Origin: Chitinivibrionales bacterium
GTDB lineage: Bacteria > Fibrobacterota > Chitinivibrionia > Chitinivibrionales > JANQEN01
Reading direction: 5' to 3'
Assembly (NCBI GenBank): GCA_028278335.1
Contig: JANQEN010000252.1
Coordinates: forward strand, 1-33,473
DNA length: 33,473 bases
In this document: piece by piece, positions 24,435 to 32,856 of the stretch
How the letters are laid out: each line of letters opens with the position of its first letter
Position numbering within the stretch: position 1 is the first letter of the stretch
Translations under genes and position numbers: made by a program
The notes under the pieces: generated by a model
Seen by the model: the letters and a program-made list of their open reading frames with translations, nothing else
The model's database searches: none
What the model was told of the DNA's origin: nothing

Positions 24435-25141
24435 TATACAATAGGCTTGATTATAGTAAGATCAAACATTTCTGGGACGAGAGGGCCAAGAGGGACAATT
24501 CGGTCGAAAACCCCGGCAACCTGGAGGACGATCCCGAATTAAACGAGATAAAAGTCGCCCTTGAAAAGGCAAAGATATTGGAATACATCACTCTTCACCC
24601 TGATATGTATTTGCTAGATCTTGGATCCGGTTCTTGTTTCTGGAGTATTTTTTTAGCAAAAAAGGTTAAGAGAGTTGTTGCTGTCGACTTTTCTAAAAAC
24701 ATGCTTGACCTGGGAGTTTTCGAGGCTGCCGGCAAAGGAACTACCAATATAGACTTTGTTCAAAGTTCCTGCCAGGAATTCGTTTCGAAAAGGACTTTCG
24801 ACATTGTTTTCATTTCCGGCCTTTTCCTGTACTTGAACGATCCGGAGTTGGAAACCGCCATGTCTCGTATCTCGGGCTACGCCAGAGAAGGAACTCGCGT
24901 GTTGTTCAGGGACGGGACGGGTGTAAGGGAAAGATATGAGTTTAGGAACAGGTATTCCCCAGGCCTTAAAGCATATTACAGCGCGACATACAGGACCAGG
25001 GAGGACTTTATTAAACTATTCAGGTCCAAAGGCTTTGATCTGATCAAGGACGATGACATGTTTCCCGAAGGCTCGCCTCTGAACAAGTATCCTGAAACAC
25101 GCCTCAGAATTTATCTTTTTAGCCGGAACACTTTGTACTAA
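24431..25141 (+). CDS. Class I SAM-dependent methyltransferase
   Basis: The 236-residue protein shows motif I LLDLGSGSCFWSIFLA (about residues 57-72), motif II VVAVDFSKNML, and TFDIVFISGLFLYLNDPE. It starts in an ATGA overlap with DUF711, so it belongs to the same translated unit. The N-terminal HFWDERAKRDNSVENP is typical of small-molecule methyltransferases in glycan and natural-product loci. It may methylate the amino-acid-derived group made by this unit. It is the last gene before the composition shifts to AT-rich. Confidence 0.85.
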   Translation: MIYNRLDYSKIKHFWDERAKRDNSVENPGNLEDDPELNEIKVALEKAKILEYITLHPDMYLLDLGSGSCFWSIFLAKKVKRVVAVDFSKNMLDLGVFEAAGKGTTNIDFVQSSCQEFVSKRTFDIVFISGLFLYLNDPELETAMSRISGYAREGTRVLFRDGTGVRERYEFRNRYSPGLKAYYSATYRTREDFIKLFRSKGFDLIKDDDMFPEGSPLNKYPETRLRIYLFSRNTLY

Positions 25142-26746
25142 ATGGAAGGAATGATGAATAACGGAAACAATATTATTTGGATATTAGTAGATGCTATAGG
25201 AAATTATTCTTGTGAGGATGTTTCTTCTGAACTGGGAGATATAGGAAGAATGAAGTTCATGGATAGTTTTGCATCCGAAGGAGTTGACTTTTTAAACGCA
25301 ATTACATCAGCTACATCGACATCGATGTCAATAAGCTCATTAATGAGTGGAATTAATGCATACAATTTAAGTCGAGATTTCGATTCCTTCCTATATGATA
25401 GACAACAATATGATACTCTATGCGAGGTGCTGAAGAGGAACGATTACAATGTCTATTCTATTTCCTTTGCCATTGACCTGCGGTACGTTTTTAAGGGGAT
25501 TGTACATCATGTGCCCCGAAAGTACTGGCCTAAAAAATGTGATCCGATAAAAGCCTGGGAAAACGTAGATGTTGATAGAATATTAGATAATTTGTTACCT
25601 GACCTAAAACAGCCATTTTTCCTCTTTCTTCATTATAACGGACGTAGGGACGCAATGATTGAAGAAAGATTAGTGAAGGCAAAGAATAAATTGAGCAACG
25701 TTTCCGAAGATTGCAAAACGATCTGGATAATATGCTCTGATCATGGAATGCCTAAACTATGGCGTGAAGGATTTGTAGAAAAGAAAGAAAATGGTAAGGA
25801 TCTATTTCGTTCTCATGATCTATTTATGACAGATGATAATATACGTATTCCTCTTATTTTTAAATATCCTTCTTGTCCGACAAAAGAGATAGAAACAATG
25901 GTTGGTTCTGTAGATATATTCCCCACACTATTAGATCTGGTTGGTATATATGAAGAATATTTGGCTGATCAGCGGGCAAACGACTTAAGCGGATTTAGTC
26001 TATTGCCCTTGATCAACGGTAAAATGCCGAATTATTTAACAGAAAGATATATAAGGACGGATACCAGGTATATCGCCCAAGCTAATCGCATGACTTCGAT
26101 AAGAAATCAAAATTATAAATACATTTTCAATTCTAATTCCGTATTCGGCGAAGAAGAGCTTTTTTATGACTTAAAAAATGATCCGTCCGAATTGACCAAC
26201 ACTGTTCATGACAGCCGATATAGCGTCGCTATCGAAAAGCATAAGGAGCATTTCAGGAGAAGTGGAGTAGAAGCGTTTATCTTCCAAGAAAAATATCTGC
26301 ATAAGAAGTTTGAAGAAATTGTTTCACGAAAGTTGTCGAATAAAAAACATTCTAATTTGAAAGAAGTTCTTATTTACGTAGATAGCTTAGGGGCATTTAA
26401 TTCTTTCGTAAAACAAATAGTTGAAAAGTCTTTTCCGGCGGTAAAAGTCAAAGTCGTTAGCGACGTTGATCACTTCAAAGGAAACGGCGTACCTCCTGAA
26501 AACGTATTGGGTATATATTTCATTGATAAAAATAAGATTAAAAGAAAACCCAAATTAGGGAGTTATATCGCAAACGTGATTTATCTGGACTTAAATTTTG
26601 ATACTGTCTATGATTTGAGGTTTAGAATTAGTCGGCTCTTTATATTACTAAAAAAGATCTATTCGCGAAGGGTATTTTATTTTTATTCAACTTCCGCTGT
26701 TAAAAAGAAAATAGCGCGAATGTTAGAAGGATACCAAAGGAATTAA
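25142..26746 (+). CDS. Sulfatase-superfamily enzyme with Thr nucleophile position and extra C-terminal domain
   Basis: The 534-residue protein has the alkaline phosphatase/sulfatase fold signatures: metal Asp17 in IIWILVDAIG, the active-site loop ATSTSMSISSLMSG, SDHG in IICSDHGMP, and LFYDLKNDPSE near residue 345. In true sulfatases an eleven-residue C-x-P-S-R...G motif carries formylglycine. Aligned on Gly70, the nucleophile position is Thr60, as in LtaS/EptA-type phosphoglycerol and phosphoethanolamine transferases. No signal peptide or membrane span is visible, so it appears cytosolic. Residues about 395 to 534 form an additional alpha/beta-like domain (VLIYVDSLGAFNSFVKQI) that I do not recognise. 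It abuts the preceding stop without spacing. Starts at 25151 and 25154 are also possible. A phosphotransferase or phosphodiesterase role is more likely than sulfate hydrolysis. Confidence 0.75.
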   Translation: MEGMMNNGNNIIWILVDAIGNYSCEDVSSELGDIGRMKFMDSFASEGVDFLNAITSATSTSMSISSLMSGINAYNLSRDFDSFLYDRQQYDTLCEVLKRNDYNVYSISFAIDLRYVFKGIVHHVPRKYWPKKCDPIKAWENVDVDRILDNLLPDLKQPFFLFLHYNGRRDAMIEERLVKAKNKLSNVSEDCKTIWIICSDHGMPKLWREGFVEKKENGKDLFRSHDLFMTDDNIRIPLIFKYPSCPTKEIETMVGSVDIFPTLLDLVGIYEEYLADQRANDLSGFSLLPLINGKMPNYLTERYIRTDTRYIAQANRMTSIRNQNYKYIFNSNSVFGEEELFYDLKNDPSELTNTVHDSRYSVAIEKHKEHFRRSGVEAFIFQEKYLHKKFEEIVSRKLSNKKHSNLKEVLIYVDSLGAFNSFVKQIVEKSFPAVKVKVVSDVDHFKGNGVPPENVLGIYFIDKNKIKRKPKLGSYIANVIYLDLNFDTVYDLRFRISRLFILLKKIYSRRVFYFYSTSAVKKKIARMLEGYQRN

Positions 26747-26816
26747 AACTTTATCGGGTAGATTTAGGAATTTTATTATATTATAGCACATGAACTAGTA
26801 AGGGAACGCGTTGGTT

Positions 26817-27788
26817 ATGAAAAAAAACTTAATGAAGATATTGGTCTGTCCAGAGGATAAAGGCAATTTAGATTTAGAAATTATAGAGGGATCCGAAAAA
26901 GAAATTAGGGAGGGTATCCTAACCTGTGAGGAATGTAGAAAACAGTATAAAATAGTACATGGGGTTCCGCGATTTGTTTCTTCAGATAATTATGTCGGTA
27001 ATTTCGGATATCAGTGGAATATGCACAGGCTAACTCAATTAGATGATTCAAATAGCAAAATTTCTGAAAATACACTGAAAACGAAAACGTCATTAGCATC
27101 TGAAGATGTGAAGGATAAGCTACTGTTAGATGCAGGTTGCGGGATGGGAAGGTTTAGTGATGTAGTTAGCAGGTGGGGAGGGGAGGTGGTAGGTGTTGAC
27201 CTCAGTACTGCTGTTGATGCTGCCTATCAAAACTTAGGCCAACGCGACAACGTTAACATTATCCAGGCCAATATCTATGCACTTCCCTTTAAAGAAGAGA
27301 CATTTGACATTATCTTCAGCATCGGTGTGCTGATGACGACTCCTGATTGCAAAAAGGCATTTATGCAATTGCCTAAATTATTGAAGCAAAATGGCAAAGT
27401 CGTTATATGGATATATTCTAAGCACGCATATTCCGGAATTGATTCAAAGGTAAGATTTTTATATAGAAAGGTAACAAAAAATCTGCCTTTCAGAATATTG
27501 TATTTTATCTGTCATATCATGGTGATCATTTCAACAGTAATAAAAAGGGGCGCTTTGGGCCGGCTGTTCCATTATCTGTTGCCGGGAATTATCTATCATG
27601 CGATTCCAAATACATCGTCTCAAAAAAAGTATAAGTGGAGAGTTTTGGACACTTTTGATTTCTACTCTCCAAAATACGTATCAACGCACTCCTATCCGGA
27701 AGTTTACTCCTGGTTTCGGGAAAGCCAACTTGGTAATATTGATTTGATAAATTATGATTTATCCATTTCCGGCGTAAGGAGAGATTAA
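26817..27788 (+). CDS. Methyltransferase with N-terminal Trm112-like zinc module
   Basis: The protein has 323 residues from ATG 26817, or two more from TTG 26811, which has better spacing to AGGGAA. Residues 1 to about 50 form a Trm112-type zinc ribbon: LVCPEDKGNL, LTCEECRKQY, HGVPRFV. The methyltransferase domain follows, with motif I LLDAGCGMGRFSDVV, motif II VVGVDLS, and FDIIFSIGVLMTTPDC. A late hydrophobic stretch (about residues 223-240) may touch the membrane. Fusions of this kind are common in O-antigen and EPS loci, where they methylate sugars or chain ends. It lies 64 bases (70 to the ATG) after the sulfatase-like gene, in a gap with no visible element other than the ribosome site. 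Confidence 0.85.
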   Translation: MKKNLMKILVCPEDKGNLDLEIIEGSEKEIREGILTCEECRKQYKIVHGVPRFVSSDNYVGNFGYQWNMHRLTQLDDSNSKISENTLKTKTSLASEDVKDKLLLDAGCGMGRFSDVVSRWGGEVVGVDLSTAVDAAYQNLGQRDNVNIIQANIYALPFKEETFDIIFSIGVLMTTPDCKKAFMQLPKLLKQNGKVVIWIYSKHAYSGIDSKVRFLYRKVTKNLPFRILYFICHIMVIISTVIKRGALGRLFHYLLPGIIYHAIPNTSSQKKYKWRVLDTFDFYSPKYVSTHSYPEVYSWFRESQLGNIDLINYDLSISGVRRD

Positions 27789-27798
27789 GAACCGTTTC
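27784..27798 (+). repeat. 15-base direct repeat, copy 1, at a methyltransferase stop
   Basis: ATTAAGAACCGTTTC spans the stop codon of the 26817 gene. It matches 28665-28679 at 14 of 15 positions; that copy spans the stop of the next methyltransferase. Both are followed by AT-rich sequence. It may mark a past insertion or duplication boundary. Confidence 0.3.
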
Positions 27799-27853
27799 AA
27801 TATAATTCTTGCACCTAATATAGGAATGCTTGCTACCTTGAGATAAAGATTCA

Positions 27854-28669
27854 GTGAAAACTACTGCCGAAAATATAAAAAAGCTTACAGACGTTGAGCA
27901 CTGGAATAATTATTATAACTCGCAAATTAAAAATAAGCGGCAGTCCATAATAAATTTAAAAAGCTATATTTATATGCAGTTTGATGCGTTTTTCAGTGAA
28001 CTTTTCAAAAAGCCTTCTTTAAATAGAAATATGAGCATCTTAGAACTCGGCTGTGGGAATTCAAAATGGCTGCCATATTTCAAAAAAAGATTTGGATTTG
28101 ATGTTTATGGTATTGATTATTCATCAAAAGGAGTTGAGTTAGCTAAGAAAAATTTAGAAATAAATGGATTGAATGGCGGAATATTTCTTTCAGATATGCT
28201 GAACCCTCGGCATAATGATAAAAAATTTGATGTTGTTGTATCGTTTGGTTTAATTGAGCATTTTAATGATACACGTATAATCTTAGAAAAACAGTCGGAT
28301 TATGTGAAAAAGAATGGCCTGTTAATAGGTGTTGTTCCCAATCTTTTGGGGATCAATGGAAAATTTTCTTATTTTCTGCAAAGGGAACTTTACTTTAAAC
28401 ACAAAGTTATCTCCAGTGAGGATCTGAAAAGTGTGTTTAAGCAATGTGGCTACAGCGAACTGAAGTGTGAATATATTGGAATCTTTAATTTGGATGTAAT
28501 TGATTGGAATAATTTATCTAATGTGCCGGATTTTTTTCGGAAACCGGTGAGAATGGTTGGAAAGATGCTTCAGCTGTTGGCCCGAAAACTTATAACAATG
28601 ATAGGTATAAAATTCGAGTCAAAAGTTTTTTCACCCTATGTCATATGTGCCGGTACGAAGAAATATTAA
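27854..28669 (+). CDS. Class I SAM-dependent methyltransferase
   Basis: The 271-residue protein starts at GTG 27854, with no better start nearby, and has VEHWNNYYNSQIKNK at its N-terminus. Motif I is ILELGCGNSKWLPYF (about residues 60-74), motif II VYGIDYSSKG, and then FDVVVSFGLIEHFND. The C-terminal 60 residues are basic with a hydrophobic run, like other glycolipid methyltransferases in this window. It is the fifth methyltransferase here, and AT-rich like its neighbours. The substrate is unknown. Confidence 0.85.
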   Translation: MKTTAENIKKLTDVEHWNNYYNSQIKNKRQSIINLKSYIYMQFDAFFSELFKKPSLNRNMSILELGCGNSKWLPYFKKRFGFDVYGIDYSSKGVELAKKNLEINGLNGGIFLSDMLNPRHNDKKFDVVVSFGLIEHFNDTRIILEKQSDYVKKNGLLIGVVPNLLGINGKFSYFLQRELYFKHKVISSEDLKSVFKQCGYSELKCEYIGIFNLDVIDWNNLSNVPDFFRKPVRMVGKMLQLLARKLITMIGIKFESKVFSPYVICAGTKKY

Positions 28670-28679
28670 GAAGCGTTTC
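28665..28679 (+). repeat. 15-base direct repeat, copy 2
   Basis: ATTAAGAAGCGTTTC spans the stop of the 27854 methyltransferase and pairs with the copy at 27784-27798 (one mismatch). Confidence 0.3.
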
Positions 28680-28722
28680 GAGTATATCTCGTTCCATCCG
28701 CTGCAGAAAATCTAAATTTTAT

Positions 28723-28734
28723 GTACTGCAGTAC
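28723..28734. repeat. Perfect 12-base palindrome upstream of second DUF362
   Basis: GTACTGCAGTAC is fully self-complementary and lies 27 bases before ATG 28762, in the only gap (92 bases) of this part of the cluster. It is a possible dimeric-repressor site, but no promoter elements are evident around it. Confidence 0.3.
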
Positions 28735-28761
28735 TTGAGACATGAAGGAGCTTAAATTGTC

Positions 28762-30150
28762 ATGGTAAACGATTTCAACAAAGTTGCCGTACATAAAACG
28801 TCGACTTCCGAATATCCCCTTGACCCTCCATTTAATCCGTCTACAAGATATCCTGAATACCCCTTTAGTAAATTATCAAATACCAATGAGGTATATCACA
28901 GCGTTAGAGAGACCATAAGGATGCTTGGATTGGATAATGACAGATATGGTGCAACAAGTTGGAATCCATTCGGAGATATAATAAGACCGGGCGAAAAAGT
29001 TGTCATCAAAGCGACGTTAACTAATGATAGGAATTTATCCGGTGACAGCGCTTTGGCGGTTATAACCCATGGATCAGTGATTAGGCCTATAATTGATTAC
29101 TGCTTAATCGCCGATGCCGGTGAAGTTGTTGTCTGTGATGGTCCTATCCCAAGAACAAATTTCGATATAATTTGTGAATTGACAGGTCTGAGAGATACAG
29201 TAAAAATCTTGAATCAATTGCACGAAAAAGAGATTGAGTTGGTTGACTTGAGAAATGAAGTTGAAGATTCAAATGATCTAGATATCAGTATCCAGAAAGG
29301 GGATAAAGCCGGATATATTGAGGTCGACCTCGGTTCAAATAGCGAGTTAAGCCCGATTTTAAATGACTGTTTAACTTTTGGAAGCGTCTCGAGTATCAGA
29401 AAAAGGAGATCTGAACCCCAAAAATTCCACAATACCCGTAATAATGTATACTCAATAGCACGGACCGTCTTAGACGCTGATGTAGTCATCAATATATCAA
29501 AACTAAAAACACATAGAAAAGTTGGGAACAGTTTAGGACTCAAAACTGTAGTTGGAATTGACAATAACAAATATCGGATACCACATTACCGATCTGGTAT
29601 CGATGATATGCCACAGGACTTCATCAATAAAAAAATACGAAGAACATACAAAAGGTTAGTAAATAAGATACTAAAGAAGCTAAACTACAAAGGTGAACCC
29701 CATATTGTTGCTGGAAATTGGTATGGGAATGATACAGTTTGGAGGTCTGTTATCGACCTTAACAAAATACTTTTCTATGCTGACTCGAACGGCAAAATTC
29801 ATGATCGCCCACAGAGGAAAATTTTTTCACTGATTGACGGTATTATAGGAGGAGAGAGATTCGGCCCGCTCGCTCCAAAAGAAAAAAAGACCGGTCTCAT
29901 AATAGGTGGGGCTGATATTGCCGCCGTTGATGCAATTGCCAGTGCAATAATGGGATTCGATTATCGATCGATGCCAGTAATAAATAACACCTTTAATTTG
30001 AAAAAAAAGCCAATAAGTTTTGTAAAACCAGAAGATATTCAGGTTATTTCCAATAAAACGAAATATGAAAAAGGATTATCTTTAACGCGAAATGATAGTC
30101 TCAAATTTAGACCTACCGCAGGGTGGAAAAATCATATTGAATTGTCATGA
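28762..30150 (+). CDS. DUF362 domain-containing protein (second copy)
   Basis: The 462-residue protein contains the DUF362 landmarks in order: GEKVVIKATLTND (about residues 75-87), EVVVCDGPIP, VVINISKLKTHRKVGNSLGLK, GIDNNKYRIPHY, and SLIDGIIGGERFGPLAP followed by GADIAAVDAIASAIMGFD. It lacks ferredoxin cysteines. It is about 115 residues longer than the 5696 copy and only the motifs agree, so the two are not a recent duplication. AAGGAG lies eleven bases before the ATG. Its stop overlaps the PaaK-like start (ATGA), so the two proteins are probably functional partners. The role is not established. Confidence 0.85.
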   Translation: MVNDFNKVAVHKTSTSEYPLDPPFNPSTRYPEYPFSKLSNTNEVYHSVRETIRMLGLDNDRYGATSWNPFGDIIRPGEKVVIKATLTNDRNLSGDSALAVITHGSVIRPIIDYCLIADAGEVVVCDGPIPRTNFDIICELTGLRDTVKILNQLHEKEIELVDLRNEVEDSNDLDISIQKGDKAGYIEVDLGSNSELSPILNDCLTFGSVSSIRKRRSEPQKFHNTRNNVYSIARTVLDADVVINISKLKTHRKVGNSLGLKTVVGIDNNKYRIPHYRSGIDDMPQDFINKKIRRTYKRLVNKILKKLNYKGEPHIVAGNWYGNDTVWRSVIDLNKILFYADSNGKIHDRPQRKIFSLIDGIIGGERFGPLAPKEKKTGLIIGGADIAAVDAIASAIMGFDYRSMPVINNTFNLKKKPISFVKPEDIQVISNKTKYEKGLSLTRNDSLKFRPTAGWKNHIELS

Positions 30151-31484
30151 GTATTAGAAAGTATATATTTTCTCTATCATATCGAAGGAGAAAGAGTAAT
30201 ATACCTCGATTGTTAAAATTTCTCGAAAATAGTCAATATTGGGAAGCTAAAAAGCTGCAGGAATATCAACTGAAACATATCAAAAAGCTTCTTTTACACG
30301 CATATCAAAACGTTCCTTATTATACAGAGCTGTTCGATAAAAATAAAATTGCTGTTGATAATTTTAAAAGCTTTGAAGATTTTAAACAAATTCCCTTTCT
30401 TACAAAAAAAGATATTAAGGAAAGATTTACTGATTTAATTGCCAGGAATCATCTTAATAATGAATGCATAGTTAATTACACAGGCGGTTCTACCGGTATC
30501 CCTACAAAATTCTATCAGGACAAATCATTTATCGAGTGGTCTGCCGGCGTAAGAATCAGAGGTTGGCTGCAAGTCCCGGGATACAATTTTTATAGTTCGA
30601 GAGCCATTATATGGGGCGCAGAGAGAGATATTAGGAGTGATTACAGCTTAAGGGAGAGACTGTATGACTTTGTTGTCAGAGGAGCCGTCAGACTTAATTG
30701 CTTCAATTTGTCGCCACAAAGAATAAAAGCTTTTTTGAAATGGTACAACTTGCTGACACCTTCACTCATCATTGGATATGTGTCGGGAATTGAACGTTTT
30801 TGTGATTTTGTTAAGAGGAACAATGCAAAAATACATGTACCTGGAGCCGTAGTTTTGTGTGCGGAGGGCGCAACTGAAGCCCAAAGGAATTACATAGAAT
30901 CTGTTCTCGATGCTCCCACATACAATATGTATGGGGGACGTGAGGTTGGTTTGATAGCTATGGAATGTGAACACCATAGAGGTCTGCATACTGTAGCTGA
31001 AAATAATTTTGTCGAATTGTCACCAATCAACCTAAGTGGATACAAAAATGCAGGAGATTTAATTGTCACAAACCTCAATAACTATATTTTCCCTTTTATC
31101 CGCTATAAAATCGGAGATATAGGGGTGGCATCGCCATCAAGCGATTGTCCGTGCGGCAGAGGCCTGCCTCTTGTAGACAAGATTATTGGGCGGTCAGCAG
31201 ATAATTTCGTCTTTAAAGATGGCCTGATAATTGCCGGCGAAATGTTCATTCACTTAATGAAAGAATATAATGTTGATAAATACCAATTCATTCAAGAGAG
31301 CATCGGTTTAATCAAGTTGAAAATCGTTCCAAATAAACATTTCAGGAAGGATGATATCGTTAAAATTAAAGACCGGTTTTCAAAGCACTTGCCAAAATAT
31401 GTTGAACTATCGATTGAGTTAATCGACAATATTCCAAAAACTAAGACGGGAAAACTTAGGTTTGTTATATCAAGACTCCAATAA
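30147..31484 (+). CDS. PaaK/CapK-like adenylate-forming enzyme
   Basis: The 445-residue protein matches phenylacetate-CoA ligase-like proteins of capsule loci (CapK group): LLLHAYQNVPYYTELFDKN near residues 48-66, PFLTKKDIKERF, the ATP loop NYTGGSTGIPTKF (about residues 110-122), YNMYGGREVGLIAMECEHH, YKIGDIGVA, and CPCGRGLPLVDKIIGRSADN. The C-terminal KTKTGKLRFV carries the expected lysine. It should adenylate a carboxylic acid, then pass it to CoA or another acceptor. No acyl carrier protein or CoA-transferase is nearby, so the acyl acceptor is open. It is coupled to DUF362 by ATGA. Confidence 0.85.
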   Translation: MSIRKYIFSLSYRRRKSNIPRLLKFLENSQYWEAKKLQEYQLKHIKKLLLHAYQNVPYYTELFDKNKIAVDNFKSFEDFKQIPFLTKKDIKERFTDLIARNHLNNECIVNYTGGSTGIPTKFYQDKSFIEWSAGVRIRGWLQVPGYNFYSSRAIIWGAERDIRSDYSLRERLYDFVVRGAVRLNCFNLSPQRIKAFLKWYNLLTPSLIIGYVSGIERFCDFVKRNNAKIHVPGAVVLCAEGATEAQRNYIESVLDAPTYNMYGGREVGLIAMECEHHRGLHTVAENNFVELSPINLSGYKNAGDLIVTNLNNYIFPFIRYKIGDIGVASPSSDCPCGRGLPLVDKIIGRSADNFVFKDGLIIAGEMFIHLMKEYNVDKYQFIQESIGLIKLKIVPNKHFRKDDIVKIKDRFSKHLPKYVELSIELIDNIPKTKTGKLRFVISRLQ

Positions 31485-31505
31485 ATTTATCAGGGGTACA
31501 TTTAG

Positions 31506-31703
31506 GGGCCTGAAGAGCTATGGCCCAAGCTACAATCTAATAAATTCACAGAGAAGGACAATAATGGATTCAAGGTGGTTTTGGTTCAACCAAAAAAAGA
31601 TATGAACGGTATAAAAAGGGGCAGGCTAGCGAAAAGGTTTAGAGATATTTCTGATCAGGATTTAAGCACATGTGGCGCTTATATTTTATCAATAAAGAAA
31701 TAA
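31506..31703 (+). pseudogene. Possible gene remnant or small ORF between PaaK-like and GT4 genes
   Basis: Between TAG 31503-31505 and TAA 31701-31703 one frame is open for 65 codons with protein-like content (GFKVVLVQPKKDMNG, then LAKRFRDISDQDLS, then AYILSIKK). It reads like the C-terminal end of a protein whose front is missing. In-frame starts are GTG 31575 and ATG 31602, neither with a ribosome site. The ATG overlaps the stop of a 13-codon ORF (31564-31605). A remnant of a deleted gene is the best reading; a real small protein of 33 residues is possible. No family is recognised. Confidence 0.35.
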
Positions 31704-31710
31704 ATTCATC

Positions 31711-32856
31711 ATGATGGGCAAGGCAAAAATTTGTTTTGTTGCATTAGACTGTTATCCAGTTTTAAGGTCCGATACTAGTGGGCATTTTGGCGGAGCACAA
31801 GTCCAGCAGGTCTTAATTGCTAAGGAACTTTTAAAAAGAGGATGTAATACAACATTTATCACGGCTAGCGTTTACCAGCAAGATGATGAAATTATTGATG
31901 GCATCAAGGTGTTGAAGGCATTTAATCCAAACGATGGTATCAGATTTATCCGTTTTATATTTCCAAGGCTGCTCGGAATCTGGAAAGCCTTGAAAAGTGC
32001 AGACGCTCAGATATACTATCAAAGATCGGCCGGATTCTTGACAGGGGTGGTTGGTGTATTTTGTAAATTAATGAGAAGAAGGTTCGTTTTTGCGACCTCG
32101 AGTGATTTTAATATAAATGGGGGCTTCAGCTCAACCGGTAAGAAGAAAGATACTGTTTCGTACCATTTGGGATTAAAACTCGCTGATAGAATTGTTGTGC
32201 AGTCAAGATATCAGAAAAAGTTACTGGAACATAATTATGGTCATTCCGGCAAAGTAATTCCGAATGTGATAGAAATATCTGATTTGGGCGAATTATGGGA
32301 CAAAAGGGATTATGTTTTATGGGTAGGTAATCTATATAGAGTGAAACAACCGGAGCTGTTCATCAAATTAGCCGCAAGGTTGCCTGAACATCAATTCATG
32401 ATTGCAGGCCGCATAAAAGGGGATGAGACATACCAGAAATATGTCAAAAAGTTAATCGATGATAATGCGAACCTGACTTATTTAGGTCCCGTACCCCACA
32501 ATCAAGTCATAAAGCTATATGACAGAGCATATTGTCTGGTAAACACATCGAAATATGAAGGATTTCCCAATACATTTCTGGAAGCGTGGAGCCGAAAAAC
32601 ACCCGTTGTTTCAATGAACTCGAATCCGGACGGCATCATCACCGAATACGGGCTTGGGTATGTTGTAAATTCTCTGGATGACCTCACCGAGAAAACTATT
32701 CATATTATAGAAGAAGATAATGTTAGGAAAGAAATGGGAGAGAAAGGGTACAGCTACATTTTAAAAAACTGTAATATTGAAGATATCGCTGGGATGTATG
32801 ATGCAATATTAAAGAAATTGAATGGCATTCGTTATGATGGAAAAGAATGCCTTTAA
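31711..32856 (+). CDS. GT4-family glycosyltransferase (GT-B fold)
   Basis: The 381-residue protein has an N-terminal domain with GHFGGAQVQQVLIAKELLKRG (glycine-rich acceptor-side loop, about residues 26-46), a domain change near residue 190, and donor-side WVGNLYRVKQPELFIKLAARL plus IAGRIKGD. The EX7E motif is EGFPNTFLEAW (about residues 270-280). It should add a sugar to a lipid-linked chain at the cytoplasmic side of the inner membrane. Two adjacent ATG codons (31711, 31714) could start it. Its 3-prime end overlaps the next frame by ten bases. Donor sugar cannot be told from sequence. Confidence 0.9.
   Translation: MMGKAKICFVALDCYPVLRSDTSGHFGGAQVQQVLIAKELLKRGCNTTFITASVYQQDDEIIDGIKVLKAFNPNDGIRFIRFIFPRLLGIWKALKSADAQIYYQRSAGFLTGVVGVFCKLMRRRFVFATSSDFNINGGFSSTGKKKDTVSYHLGLKLADRIVVQSRYQKKLLEHNYGHSGKVIPNVIEISDLGELWDKRDYVLWVGNLYRVKQPELFIKLAARLPEHQFMIAGRIKGDETYQKYVKKLIDDNANLTYLGPVPHNQVIKLYDRAYCLVNTSKYEGFPNTFLEAWSRKTPVVSMNSNPDGIITEYGLGYVVNSLDDLTEKTIHIIEEDNVRKEMGEKGYSYILKNCNIEDIAGMYDAILKKLNGIRYDGKECL

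Noticed and set aside
25142..26746. Calling the gene a sulfatase
   Set aside because: The formylglycine position is Thr60 and the CxPSR signature is absent, so phosphotransfer or phosphodiester chemistry is more likely.
31506..31526. GGGCC...GGCCC inverted repeat after the PaaK-like gene as a terminator
   Set aside because: The five-pair stem has an 11-base loop and no following T-run; it also overlaps the possible gene remnant.
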